From positions 992,001-1,056,000 of the forward strand of contig NZ_LR026983.1 of the NCBI RefSeq assembly GCF_900604345.1: a stretch of 64,000 bases of DNA. Reading direction: 5' to 3'. The position numbers and the translations under genes are program-made. Source of the stretch: Maliibacterium massiliense (GTDB lineage: Bacteria; Bacillota; Clostridia; Christensenellales; Maliibacteriaceae). The notes beneath the pieces are model-generated. The model made no database searches, was not told where the DNA came from, and was given only the letters and a program-made list of their open reading frames with translations. Numbering within the stretch: position 1 is the stretch's first letter; each line of letters begins with the position of its first letter. This document shows, in pieces, positions 40,721 to 48,605 of this stretch.

Positions 40721-41335
40721 TCAATACCCCCTTCTGTTGTACGCCAGGAAGGGTTTATCCAGCTCCGCAAAGATGGTGCCGCGGCATAAGCCCTGTGCAC
40801 TGTCGTAAAGTCCGCGGAATTCCTGATCGGGTACATAGGACATCGCAAGCGCGGGCATGCAGCTATGCACGCCGCAGGCGCGTGCACAGGCGCCACAGCC
40901 GTTGCCAGGCGTAGAGACGCCGCAGGTGTTGTTCGCGCAGCCGCAGTTGCTCGCAGTGCCCGTGCAACCGCAGGCGTTGCTCATGCAGCCGCAGGTGTTG
41001 TTCGTGCAGCCGCAGTTATTGGCAGCGTAGTTCGTTGCCTCGTACGGCTCGATGCCGCAGTTGTTGCCTGCGCAGCTGCAGTTGCAGGTGTTGTTTGCAT
41101 AGCCGCAGTCGCAGGCATTGGCAGCCTCCGTGCAGCCGCAGTCCGTGGCGGCGTACGGCTCGATGCCGCAGTTGTTGCCTGCGCAGCCGCAGTCGCCTAC
41201 AACATCGTTTGCCGTGGCATATGGCGCAATGCCACAGTTGCAGCCGTTGTAAGCGCAGTTGTTCACAGGCATGTTGCCGTTATAATAGGCGTTACAGGTA
41301 GGCAGTGCCTGCCCCTGTGTTTGTATACAACGCAT
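40721..41335 (-). CDS. cotJA: CotJA-like spore coat protein with long cysteine-rich N-terminal extension
   Basis: 204 residues; typical CotJA is about 60-90. The C-terminal 55 residues are CotJA-like: MPALAMSYVPDQEFRGLYD and GTIFAELDKPF. The first 145 residues are an extension containing about 28 cysteines in CGC, CNC and NNC motifs, including two near copies of CAGNNCGIEPYxAT. There are few charged residues and many Asn. ATG 41335 has GAGGAG 10 bases upstream; the longer frame upstream of it is not supported. The extension could bind metal or crosslink the coat by disulfides. It is the first gene of cotJABC. Confidence 0.85.
   Translation of the reverse strand: MRCIQTQGQALPTCNAYYNGNMPVNNCAYNGCNCGIAPYATANDVVGDCGCAGNNCGIEPYAATDCGCTEAANACDCGYANNTCNCSCAGNNCGIEPYEATNYAANNCGCTNNTCGCMSNACGCTGTASNCGCANNTCGVSTPGNGCGACARACGVHSCMPALAMSYVPDQEFRGLYDSAQGLCRGTIFAELDKPFLAYNRRGY
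40905..41225 (-). repeat. Cysteine-rich tandem repeat region of cotJA
   Basis: On the plus strand GCCGCAGTTGTTGCCTGCGCA and GCTCGATGCCGCAGTTGTTG-like blocks recur at about 41048, 41158 and 41230, with shorter GTTGTTCGTGCAGCCG units between. Internal duplication seems recent enough for recombination to change its length. Confidence 0.65.
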
Positions 41336-41508
41336 ATCTTTTTGCTCCTCGTGTTTGGTATAAAAGAGAACGCGGTACAGCGTACCCGCCCTACGCTTTA
41401 TACTATGTGTGTGCACCGCCATGGGTGCGCCTCGGGCTGCCAGCCGCATTATTTGCGCAAGCACATGGGATGTGAGGCCCCCACATGCCTCCTGCCGCGC
41501 GCGTGCTG

Positions 41509-41592
41509 GTTGTCTCTTTGCGAAGCTGCGGAATTCGCGCCGTAGCCTCCGCTCCCCCATGCACGCCTGTATCCTTGCTTTTGCACGCGGAC
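41509..41592 (+). repeat. Imperfect direct repeat, copy 1
   Basis: Begins GTTGTCTCTTTGCGAAGCTG and matches 41639-41722 through a shared order of blocks (TTTGCGAAGCTG, GCCTGTATCC / GCCTGCATCC, TGCTTTTGCA). See that entry. Confidence 0.6.
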
Positions 41593-41638
41593 GGGACAAC
41601 GGGATATCCCCGCCGTGCTTCCTGTTACATTCATATTA

Positions 41639-41722
41639 GTTGTCGCTTTGCGAAGCTGCAGGATATAAACCGATGCCGCCTTCTACGCGCGCCTGCATCC
41701 GTGCTTTTTGCATCGGCACACG
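41639..41722 (+). repeat. Imperfect direct repeat, copy 2
   Basis: Second copy, 130 bases downstream of the first. Neither copy is coding. It may be a duplicated regulatory segment or an intergenic repeat family. Confidence 0.6.
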
Positions 41723-41784
41723 CGCAGGGACTTTCCCACGCATGCGCGCATGCTATAATAGATACCGCAAGGAGAGTGATACGC

Positions 41785-42480
41785 ATGCCGCGATACCAAA
41801 CCGTGCTGCTGGACGCAGACGAGACGCTTTTTGATTTCCGCCGCGCCGAGGCGCAGGCGCTCGCGCAGACGCTCGCCGCCTTCGGCCTGCCCCACACGCC
41901 CGCCCTCGCCCAGGCCTACCACGATTTCAACGTATCATTGTGGAAGGCGTTTGAGCGGGGGGAGCTATCCAAAGAGGAACTGGTGGACACCCGCTTTACC
42001 CGTTTTTTTGCCGCCCGGCATATCGACGCGGACGGCGTGTCGTTTGCCCGCTGTTATCGGGACGCGCTGGGCGAGGGCACTTTCCTGCTGGACGGCGCGC
42101 TGGAGCTGTGCCGCGCGCTGCACGCGCACGTGCCGCTCTACATCGCCACCAACGGGGTAACGCAGACGCAGCGCCGCCGGCTGGCAAAATCTCCGCTGGC
42201 GCCCTATATTGATCATATGTTTATATCTGAGCAGATGGGCGCGCAAAAGCCGCAGCGCGCGTTCTTTGACGCGGCATTCGCCGCGCTGGGCCATCCGGAC
42301 CGCGCCCGCGCCATCATTTTGGGCGATTCGCTCACCAGTGATATCCAGGGTGGCCGAAACGCGGGCATCGCCACCTGTCTGTTTGATCCCGGGGCGCAGT
42401 ACCCGCCCATCGATCCGCGGTACGACTACCGCATCACAAACCTGCTGGATTTCGTCCCCATCGTGCTGGGCGAAGCGTAG
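41785..42480 (+). CDS. HAD family hydrolase (YjjG-like 5'-nucleotidase)
   Basis: 231 residues. HAD motif I reads LLDADETLFDF near 10, motif II IATNG near 117, motif III the Lys of GAQKP near 153, and motif IV GDSLTSDIQGG near 178. The cap domain is helical, as in YjjG/YfnB nucleotidases that clean up non-canonical nucleotides. Position 2 of motif I is DADE, which keeps the nucleophile Asp and the acid Asp. AAGGAG lies 10 bases before ATG 41785. Next gene tyrA follows after 22 bases. Confidence 0.85.
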   Translation: MPRYQTVLLDADETLFDFRRAEAQALAQTLAAFGLPHTPALAQAYHDFNVSLWKAFERGELSKEELVDTRFTRFFAARHIDADGVSFARCYRDALGEGTFLLDGALELCRALHAHVPLYIATNGVTQTQRRRLAKSPLAPYIDHMFISEQMGAQKPQRAFFDAAFAALGHPDRARAIILGDSLTSDIQGGRNAGIATCLFDPGAQYPPIDPRYDYRITNLLDFVPIVLGEA

Positions 42481-42502
42481 CGAAGAAAGGAAGTATGGCT
42501 AT

Positions 42503-43351
42503 ATGAACATTGCCGTGATTGGCCTGGGGCTCATCGGGGGCTCCTTCTGCAAAACCATCAAGGCGCGCACCGCGCACACGTGCCGCGGCTACGATATCGA
42601 CCAGGCGAGCATGGAGGAGGCGCTTGTCGCGGGCGCGATCGACGCCCCGCTCGCGCTGGAGGAGCTGCCGGAGACGGATCTTGTGATCGTAGCGCTGCAT
42701 CCCAAGCAGACCATCGCCTTTTTTCAGCAGCACGCGCATCTGCTGCCCAAAGACGGCGTGGTGATCGACGCCTGCGGGATCAAAGGGGCGGTGGTGGAGG
42801 CGGTGTATCCCCTCTGCAAACAGCAGGGGGTCACCTTCATCGGCACGCATCCCATGGCGGGGCGGGAGTTTTCCGGCTTCCACTATGCCACGGACAACCT
42901 GTTTGATAAGGCGAGCTTCATCATTACGCCCATGCCCGATACCCCCAAGGTGGCGCTGCTGTTGATTGAGGATTTTGCCAACACCCTGGGCTTTTCGCAG
43001 GTCGTGATCTCCGACTGCGCCACGCACGACGCAGTAATCGCCTTCACCTCCCAGCTGGCGCACGTGGTATCCAACGCCTATGTCAAATCCCCTATGCTGC
43101 AGGACGAAAGCGGTTACTCTGCCGGCTCCTTTCTGGATTTGACGCGCGTGGCCAAGCTCAACGAGTATATGTGGACGGATTTGTTTTTGTTCAACCGCGA
43201 TGCGCTGCTGCGGGAGCTGAACATTCTCATCGCCCACTTGGCGCAGTACCGCCAGGCGCTGGCAGACGGGGATGAGACGTGCCTGCGCCAGCTGCTGGCG
43301 GACGGACGCGTGCGCAAGGAGGAGAGCCTCCGCCGGCACGTCCGCAAATAA
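42503..43351 (+). CDS. tyrA: Prephenate dehydrogenase
   Basis: 282 residues. It converts prephenate with NAD+ to 4-hydroxyphenylpyruvate in tyrosine synthesis. The Rossmann loop GLGLIGGSF is near residue 7. The catalytic-site segment IGTHPMAGREFSGF near 113 and the HDAVIAFTSQLAHVV block near 180 (with the catalytic His) are intact. There is no ACT domain, so feedback control by tyrosine may be weaker than in longer forms. ATG 42503 has AGGAAG 9 bases upstream. It lies in a run of plus-strand genes (HAD, tyrA, acetyltransferase, SdpI-like). Confidence 0.9.
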   Translation: MNIAVIGLGLIGGSFCKTIKARTAHTCRGYDIDQASMEEALVAGAIDAPLALEELPETDLVIVALHPKQTIAFFQQHAHLLPKDGVVIDACGIKGAVVEAVYPLCKQQGVTFIGTHPMAGREFSGFHYATDNLFDKASFIITPMPDTPKVALLLIEDFANTLGFSQVVISDCATHDAVIAFTSQLAHVVSNAYVKSPMLQDESGYSAGSFLDLTRVAKLNEYMWTDLFLFNRDALLRELNILIAHLAQYRQALADGDETCLRQLLADGRVRKEESLRRHVRK

Positions 43352-43373
43352 CACTGCATCAAGGAGGTTACCT

Positions 43374-43997
43374 ATGACGGAAAAGGAACGCATGCGCACA
43401 GGCGCGCTCTACAGCGGGGCGGACGCCGCCCTCAGGGCGGAGGCCAAACGCGCCCGCAGCCTTACCCGGCGCATCAACGCCACTACGGAGGAGGAGCTCC
43501 AGGCGCGCGCGCAGCTCTTTGGCGAATTGTTCGGCCGCATCGGGCCGGATGCGTACATTGAGCCGCCCTTTCGCTGCGATTACGGCAGCAACATCTATAT
43601 CGGCCGCCAATTTTACGCCAATTATGACTGCATCCTGGTGGACGTATGCGCGATTACCATCGGGGACAACGTGTTTTTCGGGCCCCGCGTGTGCGTCTAC
43701 ACCGCCGCGCACCCCATTGACGCGGCGGTGCGCGCAACCCAACTGGAGTACGGAAAGCCCGTCACCATCGGCAGCGACGTGTGGATCGGCGGAAACAGCG
43801 TGATCAACCCGGGCGTCACCATCGGCGACGACGTGGTCATCGGCGCAGGGTCCGTCGTCACGCGCGATATTCCCGCAGGCGTGGTCGCTGTGGGCAATCC
43901 CTGTCGCGTGCTGCGCACCATTACCGAGGCGGAGCGCGCGCACTGGCACGCGCTGGCTGCGCAGTACCACGCGGCCCATGCGCCTTGCGACGGCTGA
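43374..43997 (+). CDS. Maltose/galactoside O-acetyltransferase-like (left-handed beta-helix)
   Basis: 207 residues. An N-terminal helical segment is followed by hexapeptide repeats (about 75-185: IYIGRQFYANYDCILVDVCAITIGDNVFFGP) and the Maa signature TIGDDVVIGAGSVVTRDIPAGVVAVGNP. The active His lies in TAAHPIDA near 105. It transfers acetyl from acetyl-CoA to a sugar hydroxyl; the sugar is unknown. AAGGAGG lies 6 bases before ATG 43374, 22 bases after tyrA. Confidence 0.9.
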   Translation: MTEKERMRTGALYSGADAALRAEAKRARSLTRRINATTEEELQARAQLFGELFGRIGPDAYIEPPFRCDYGSNIYIGRQFYANYDCILVDVCAITIGDNVFFGPRVCVYTAAHPIDAAVRATQLEYGKPVTIGSDVWIGGNSVINPGVTIGDDVVIGAGSVVTRDIPAGVVAVGNPCRVLRTITEAERAHWHALAAQYHAAHAPCDG

Positions 43998-44406
43998 AGC
44001 GCATCGCACGTTGTCGCGGACAGGATGTGCGTTTTATGCGCGATGGAATGGTGTGGTTTTAGGCTGTTTTCTGCCGTGCTATATGGTGCTGATGGCCATT
44101 GTGCGCTGGCGCAATCCCCCTGCTTACGCCAACAGATGGTTTGGCTTTCGCGCCCCCCGTGCATATCGATGTCCGCGGCATTGGCGGCGTGCGCAGCAGA
44201 TGTACGCTGTCTGGTCGCTGCGCGCGGGCCTCGCTTGCCTGCCGTTTGTGCTTGCCATGTTCTGTAGCGTGCTGCCCGATTCCTTACTGGTCATCCATCT
44301 ACCGCTTGGCCTGCTTGCTTTTATCCTCGCCATGGTCATGACCAATCGTACAGTTGCGCGCCTGAGAGACGATGCCGACCAGCCAGCGGATAACGCCGGC
44401 AGGTAA
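43978..44406 (+). CDS. SdpI-like membrane protein
   Basis: 142 residues with three hydrophobic segments (about 27-43, 82-105, 108-127). The segment ANRWFGFRAPRAYRCPRHWRRAQQM fits the conserved loop of SdpI-type proteins, which end in an RTP/RAP motif followed by an aromatic-rich helix. SdpI gives immunity to a killing factor in Bacillus and senses it; many homologues have other roles. The start at ATG 43978 overlaps the preceding gene by 20 bases; a TTG at 44011 is an alternative. The start and the family are only moderately sure. Confidence 0.5.
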   Translation: MRLATAEAHRTLSRTGCAFYARWNGVVLGCFLPCYMVLMAIVRWRNPPAYANRWFGFRAPRAYRCPRHWRRAQQMYAVWSLRAGLACLPFVLAMFCSVLPDSLLVIHLPLGLLAFILAMVMTNRTVARLRDDADQPADNAGR

Positions 44407-44442
44407 GATGGGGGGTCACAATCAAATTATCCCAATGCATGC

Positions 44443-44488
44443 AAAAGGCGCCACGCAGGGTTCTTCTCCCTGCACGGCGCCTTTTTTT
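44443..44488. terminator. Bidirectional terminator between the SdpI-like gene and the arginine operon
   Basis: AAAAGGCGCC and GCAGGG (44443-44460) pair with CCCTGC and GGCGCC (44468-44481), followed by TTTTTTT. On the minus strand it gives CCTTTTGC. It closes the 13-kb arg-car operon. Confidence 0.85.
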
Positions 44489-44573
44489 CCATCGCCATCC
44501 TTCCAGCATGCCTTGCCGAAGGATGCGCTCCGTCTTTTCATGCAATTGCGCAAGTGTTACAACGTATTTGCGT

Positions 44574-47500
44574 CTATGCCTCAATGACCCCTTCGAAGTC
44601 CTTTTTGGCATCGCCGGTAAGCAGGATGCCTTCGGGCGCCACGCGGATCACCAGATCGCCGCCGCGCAAATGCACGGTCATGTCGTGATTCTTTTTGCAG
44701 TAGCCCAGCCGCACCGCGGCGGCCACCGCCGCGCACGCGCCCGTGCCACAGGCCCACGTCTCGCCAATGCCCCGCTCCCACACGCGCATCTTGAGGGTGT
44801 AGGAATTTACGCAGCTGACAAAGGAGACGTTGACGCGCCTGGGGAAGAGCGGATCGCGCTCGATGCGCGGGCCCACCATCGCCAGATCCACCGCGTCCAC
44901 ATCGTCGCAGAAGATCACCACGTGCGGGTTGCCCATGGAAAGGCATGTCACGCGGTAGGTGTCGCCCGCCAGCTCCACGCTGCGGTCCACCACCTCGTCG
45001 CCCTCCAGCAGCACCGGCACGTCCTCGGGATGGAAACTGGCCGGCCCCATGTTCATGCACACGGAGAACACGTTGTTCTCACGCACGTACAGCTGCGCCT
45101 GCTTGATGCCGCCGCCCGTCTCCATGGTCATGGCCAGCTTGGGCACGCGGCCCGATTCGTAGAGATACTTCGCCACGCAACGCAGCGCGTTGCCCGCGAC
45201 TTCCCCCTCGCTGCCGTCAGCGTTGAACATGCGCATGCGCACGTCCGCCCTGTCGCTGGGGTACATCAGCACAATGCCGTCGCCGCCGATGCCGTGGCGC
45301 CTGCTGGACAGGTGCACGCTCAGCGATTCGGGCGCCTCCACCTGCTGGTCGAAGCAGTCGAAGTAAATATAGTCGTTGCCGCTCGCGCGCATCTTGACAA
45401 AGCGCAGGGGCGTCTTGCCCTTTGCGATGTGGTTGATATCCACCAGCGACACGTTCTCCTGCGTGTACCCGCTTGCGATGGCGCCCGCCAGCGCGTTGGC
45501 CGTATCCAGGCTGGTCAGGCAGGGGATGGCGTGGGTCACGGCAAGGCGGCGCAGCTTCACGCTGTCGCGCGTGGGGATGCGCCCCTTGCTGGATGTGGAG
45601 ATCATGTAGTGGATGTGCCCGTTTTCCAGCAGGCTGGTAATGCCCGCGCTATCCTCGCTGAGCTTGGGCACCTGCTGGGCGGGGATGCCCGAGGCGGCCA
45701 GCGCCTCGGCGGTGCCGCGCGTGGCGTAGAGCTTGAAGCCCAGGTTATAGAATTTGCGCGCGATGGGCACAGTCTCGCGCTTGTCGCTGTCGCGCACCGT
45801 GATGTACACGCCGCCCTCGCGCTGCATGTTGTAGCCCGCGGCGACCAGCCCCTTGTAGGTGGCCTCCTCCAGCGTCTTGCCCACGCCCAGCACCTCGCCG
45901 GTGGACTTCATCTCCGGCCCCAGGTGGGTATCGACGTCCTCTAGCTTCTCAAAGGAGAATACGGGCACCTTGACCGCGTAGTAGGGCGATTGGTGGTACA
46001 GCCCCGTGCCGTAGCCCATGTCGCGTATGCGCGCGCCCAACATGGCACGCGTGGCCAAATCCACCACCGGCACGCCCGTCACCTTGCTGATGTAGGGCAC
46101 GGTGCGCGAGGAGCGGGGGTTTGCCTCGATGACAAACACCTCGTTTTCATAGATCACGTACTGGATGTTGATCAGCCCGCGCGTATCCAGCGCCAGGGCC
46201 AGCGCGCGCGTGCAGTCGATCAGGCGCTGGGTCACCGCGCCGTTCAGGTTCCAGGCGGGGTAGACCGCGATGGAGTCGCCCGAGTGCACGCCCGCGCGCT
46301 CGATGTGCTCCATAATGCCCGGGATGAGCACGTCCTCCCCGTCGCAGATGGCGTCCACCTCCACCTCCACGCCCATCATGTACTTATCGATGAGCACGGG
46401 GTTTTCGATGTTGTGTGTCAGAATAATGGACATATACTCTTTAATGTCCTCATCCGAGAAGGCGATGATCATGTTCTGCCCGCCCAGCACGTAGGAGGGG
46501 CGCATCAGCACCGGATAGCCCAGCCTGTGGGCCGCCGCAAGCGCCTCGTCCGTGGTCATCACGGTGTCTCCCTCGGGGCGCGGAATGCCCAGCTTGTTTA
46601 GGATCGCGTCAAAGCGCGCGCGGTCCTCCGCCGCGTCGATGCTGTCGGCGGGCGTGCCCAAAATGCGCACGCCCGCGTTTTGCAGCGCGCGCGTCAGCTT
46701 GATCGCCGTCTGCCCGCCAAAGGCGACCACCACACCGTAGGGCTGCTCGGTGTGGATCACCTGCATCACGTCCTCAGGCGTGAGCGGCTCAAAGTAAAGC
46801 CTGTCGGCGGTATCAAAGTCCGTGGAGACGGTCTCGGGGTTATTGTTGACCATCACCACCTCGTAGCCCGCCTCCTTCAGCGTCCACACGCAGTGGACCG
46901 AGGCGTAGTCAAACTCGATGCCCTGGCCGATACGGATGGGGCCCGAGCCAAAGACGATGACCCGCTTTTTACCCGAGCCATTCTGCGCGATAAACGCCGC
47001 CGCCTCGTTTTCCTCGTCAAAGGTGGCGTAGAAGTAGGGCGTCTGGGCGGCAAACTCGGCGGCACAGGTATCCACCATCTTGTAGGCCGCGCGCAGGGGA
47101 TGCGCGATTTTCTGGCCGCTGATGCGGGTGATGGCGCCGTCGGTAAAGCCGACTTCCTTGGCCTGGCGGTAGAGCGCATCGTCCAGCGTGCGCGTCTCCA
47201 GCGCGCGCTGGACAGATGCGATGTGCTGCATTTTGTAGAGGAACCACAAATCCACCTGGGTGATGGCATGGATTTCCTCAGGCGTTATGCCGCGCAGCAG
47301 CGCCTCATAGAGGGCAAAGAGCCGCTCGTCCGTGCAGGGGTGCAGCGCCTGGCGCAGCGTCTCGTCCGAAAGCGCCGCCATTTTGGGCATGCAAAGCGTG
47401 TCCAGGCCAATCTCCGCGCCGCGCACCGCCTTCATCAGCGCCGCCTCAAAGGTGGTGGCGATGCTCATCACCTCGCCAGTGGCCTTCATCTGGGTGCCCA

Positions 47501-48605
47501 AGGTTCGCTTGGCGTAGACGAACTTATCAAAGGGCCACTTGGGCAGCTTGACCACCACGTAGTCGATGGCCGGCTCAAAGCAGGCGCAGGTCTTGCCCGT
47601 GACTGCGTTGACGATCTCGTCGAGGGTGAAGCCCACGGCGATCTGTGACGCCACCTTGGCGATGGGGTAGCCCGTGGCCTTGGATGCCAGCGCAGACGAG
47701 CGGGAAACGCGCGGGTTGACCTCGATGACCGCGTATTCAAAGCTGTGCGGCTCCAGTGCAAACTGCACGTTGCAGCCGCCCTCCACCTCCAGCGCGCTTA
47801 CGATATTGCACGCGGCGGTGCGCAGCATCTGATATTCCTTGTCCGCCAGCGTCACCGCCGGCGCCACCACGATGGAATCGCCCGTATGCACGCCCACAGG
47901 GTCCATATTCTCCATGGAGCAGACAGTGATGACGTTGCCTTTGCCGTCGCGGATCACCTCAAACTCGATCTCTTTCCACCCTGCGATGCAGCGCTCCACC
48001 AGTATCTGCCCGATGGGGGAGGCGTGGATGCCGGCGCGGGCGATCTCGTGCAGCTGCTCGGGGGTATCGGCAATGCCGCCGCCCGAGCCGCCCAGCGTGA
48101 AGGCGGGGCGCACGATCACCGGATAGCCGATGGTCTGTGCAAACGCCAGGGCCGCGTCCACATCAGTGACCACATCCGAGGGGATGCAGGGCTCGCCGAT
48201 GGATTCCATGGTCTGCTTAAAGAGCAGGCGGTCCTCCGCCTTGTCGATGGTCTCGCGCTTGGCGCCCAGCAGGCGCACGTTGTGCTGCGCCAAAAAGCCT
48301 TCTTTTGCCAGCTGCATCGAGAGTGTCAGGCCGCTCTGGCCGCCCAGGGTGGAGAGCAGGCTGTCGGGCTGCTCCTTGATGATGATGCGGCGCAGCACCT
48401 CAAGGGAGAGGGGCTCGATGTAGATGCGGTCCGCAATGGCGCTGTCAGTCATGATGGTGGCGGGGTTGGGGTTGACCAAAATAACCTCCAGGCCCGCGGC
48501 CTTGAGCGCACGGCACGCCTGTGTGCCCGCGTAGTCAAACTCTGCGGCCTGTCCGATGACGATGGGGCCGGAGCCGATGATCATCACGCGTTTGATGCCT
48601 TTCAT
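44574..48605 (-). CDS. carB: Carbamoyl phosphate synthase large subunit fused to a DapF-like domain
   Basis: 1,343 residues in one uninterrupted frame; CarB alone is about 1,070. Residues 1-930 are the two ATP-grasp halves (IIGSGPIVIGQAAEFDYAG near 9 and VFGSGPIRIGQGIEFDYAS near 555). Residues 930-1066 are the MGS-like regulatory domain (SSKGRIPTRDSVKLRR near 1025). Residues 1067-1343 are a full-length diaminopimelate epimerase fold (RASGNDYIYFD, RHGIGGDGIVLM, ERGIGETWACGTGACA). The second catalytic Cys is present (Cys1286), but the first is Ala1137 (EVAGNALRC instead of the usual CGNG). ATG 48605 overlaps carA's TGA and has AGGAGG 10 bases upstream. The CarB part makes carbamoyl phosphate for arginine and pyrimidines; whether the DapF part epimerises diaminopimelate is uncertain. 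Confidence 0.9.
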   Translation of the reverse strand: MKGIKRVMIIGSGPIVIGQAAEFDYAGTQACRALKAAGLEVILVNPNPATIMTDSAIADRIYIEPLSLEVLRRIIIKEQPDSLLSTLGGQSGLTLSMQLAKEGFLAQHNVRLLGAKRETIDKAEDRLLFKQTMESIGEPCIPSDVVTDVDAALAFAQTIGYPVIVRPAFTLGGSGGGIADTPEQLHEIARAGIHASPIGQILVERCIAGWKEIEFEVIRDGKGNVITVCSMENMDPVGVHTGDSIVVAPAVTLADKEYQMLRTAACNIVSALEVEGGCNVQFALEPHSFEYAVIEVNPRVSRSSALASKATGYPIAKVASQIAVGFTLDEIVNAVTGKTCACFEPAIDYVVVKLPKWPFDKFVYAKRTLGTQMKATGEVMSIATTFEAALMKAVRGAEIGLDTLCMPKMAALSDETLRQALHPCTDERLFALYEALLRGITPEEIHAITQVDLWFLYKMQHIASVQRALETRTLDDALYRQAKEVGFTDGAITRISGQKIAHPLRAAYKMVDTCAAEFAAQTPYFYATFDEENEAAAFIAQNGSGKKRVIVFGSGPIRIGQGIEFDYASVHCVWTLKEAGYEVVMVNNNPETVSTDFDTADRLYFEPLTPEDVMQVIHTEQPYGVVVAFGGQTAIKLTRALQNAGVRILGTPADSIDAAEDRARFDAILNKLGIPRPEGDTVMTTDEALAAAHRLGYPVLMRPSYVLGGQNMIIAFSDEDIKEYMSIILTHNIENPVLIDKYMMGVEVEVDAICDGEDVLIPGIMEHIERAGVHSGDSIAVYPAWNLNGAVTQRLIDCTRALALALDTRGLINIQYVIYENEVFVIEANPRSSRTVPYISKVTGVPVVDLATRAMLGARIRDMGYGTGLYHQSPYYAVKVPVFSFEKLEDVDTHLGPEMKSTGEVLGVGKTLEEATYKGLVAAGYNMQREGGVYITVRDSDKRETVPIARKFYNLGFKLYATRGTAEALAASGIPAQQVPKLSEDSAGITSLLENGHIHYMISTSSKGRIPTRDSVKLRRLAVTHAIPCLTSLDTANALAGAIASGYTQENVSLVDINHIAKGKTPLRFVKMRASGNDYIYFDCFDQQVEAPESLSVHLSSRRHGIGGDGIVLMYPSDRADVRMRMFNADGSEGEVAGNALRCVAKYLYESGRVPKLAMTMETGGGIKQAQLYVRENNVFSVCMNMGPASFHPEDVPVLLEGDEVVDRSVELAGDTYRVTCLSMGNPHVVIFCDDVDAVDLAMVGPRIERDPLFPRRVNVSFVSCVNSYTLKMRVWERGIGETWACGTGACAAVAAAVRLGYCKKNHDMTVHLRGGDLVIRVAPEGILLTGDAKKDFEGVIEA

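Larger units (their letters stand above)
41336..41784. other. 449-base gap upstream of cotJA and the HAD gene
   Basis: Contains two imperfect direct repeats (41509-41592 and 41639-41722), and near the right end TATAAT (41754-41759), a probable -10 for the HAD gene. On the minus strand, about 75 bases before cotJA, CATAGTAT resembles the -10 of sporulation sigma-E promoters, without a clear -35. No gene seen. Confidence 0.5.

Noticed and set aside
43978..44406. Calling the SdpI-like gene a toxin immunity gene
   Set aside because: There is no SdpC-like or other toxin gene nearby, and many SdpI homologues have no immunity role.
45360..45440. Frameshift or missed stop between carB and dapF
   Set aside because: The frame is continuous in the given sequence, and both the MGS domain end and the DapF start are in the same frame with no gap; only raw data could show an assembly error.
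44439..45944. 501-codon plus-strand frame opposite carB-dapF
   Set aside because: Shadow frame; its sequence is rich in His, Ala and Val and mirrors the codons of the real gene.
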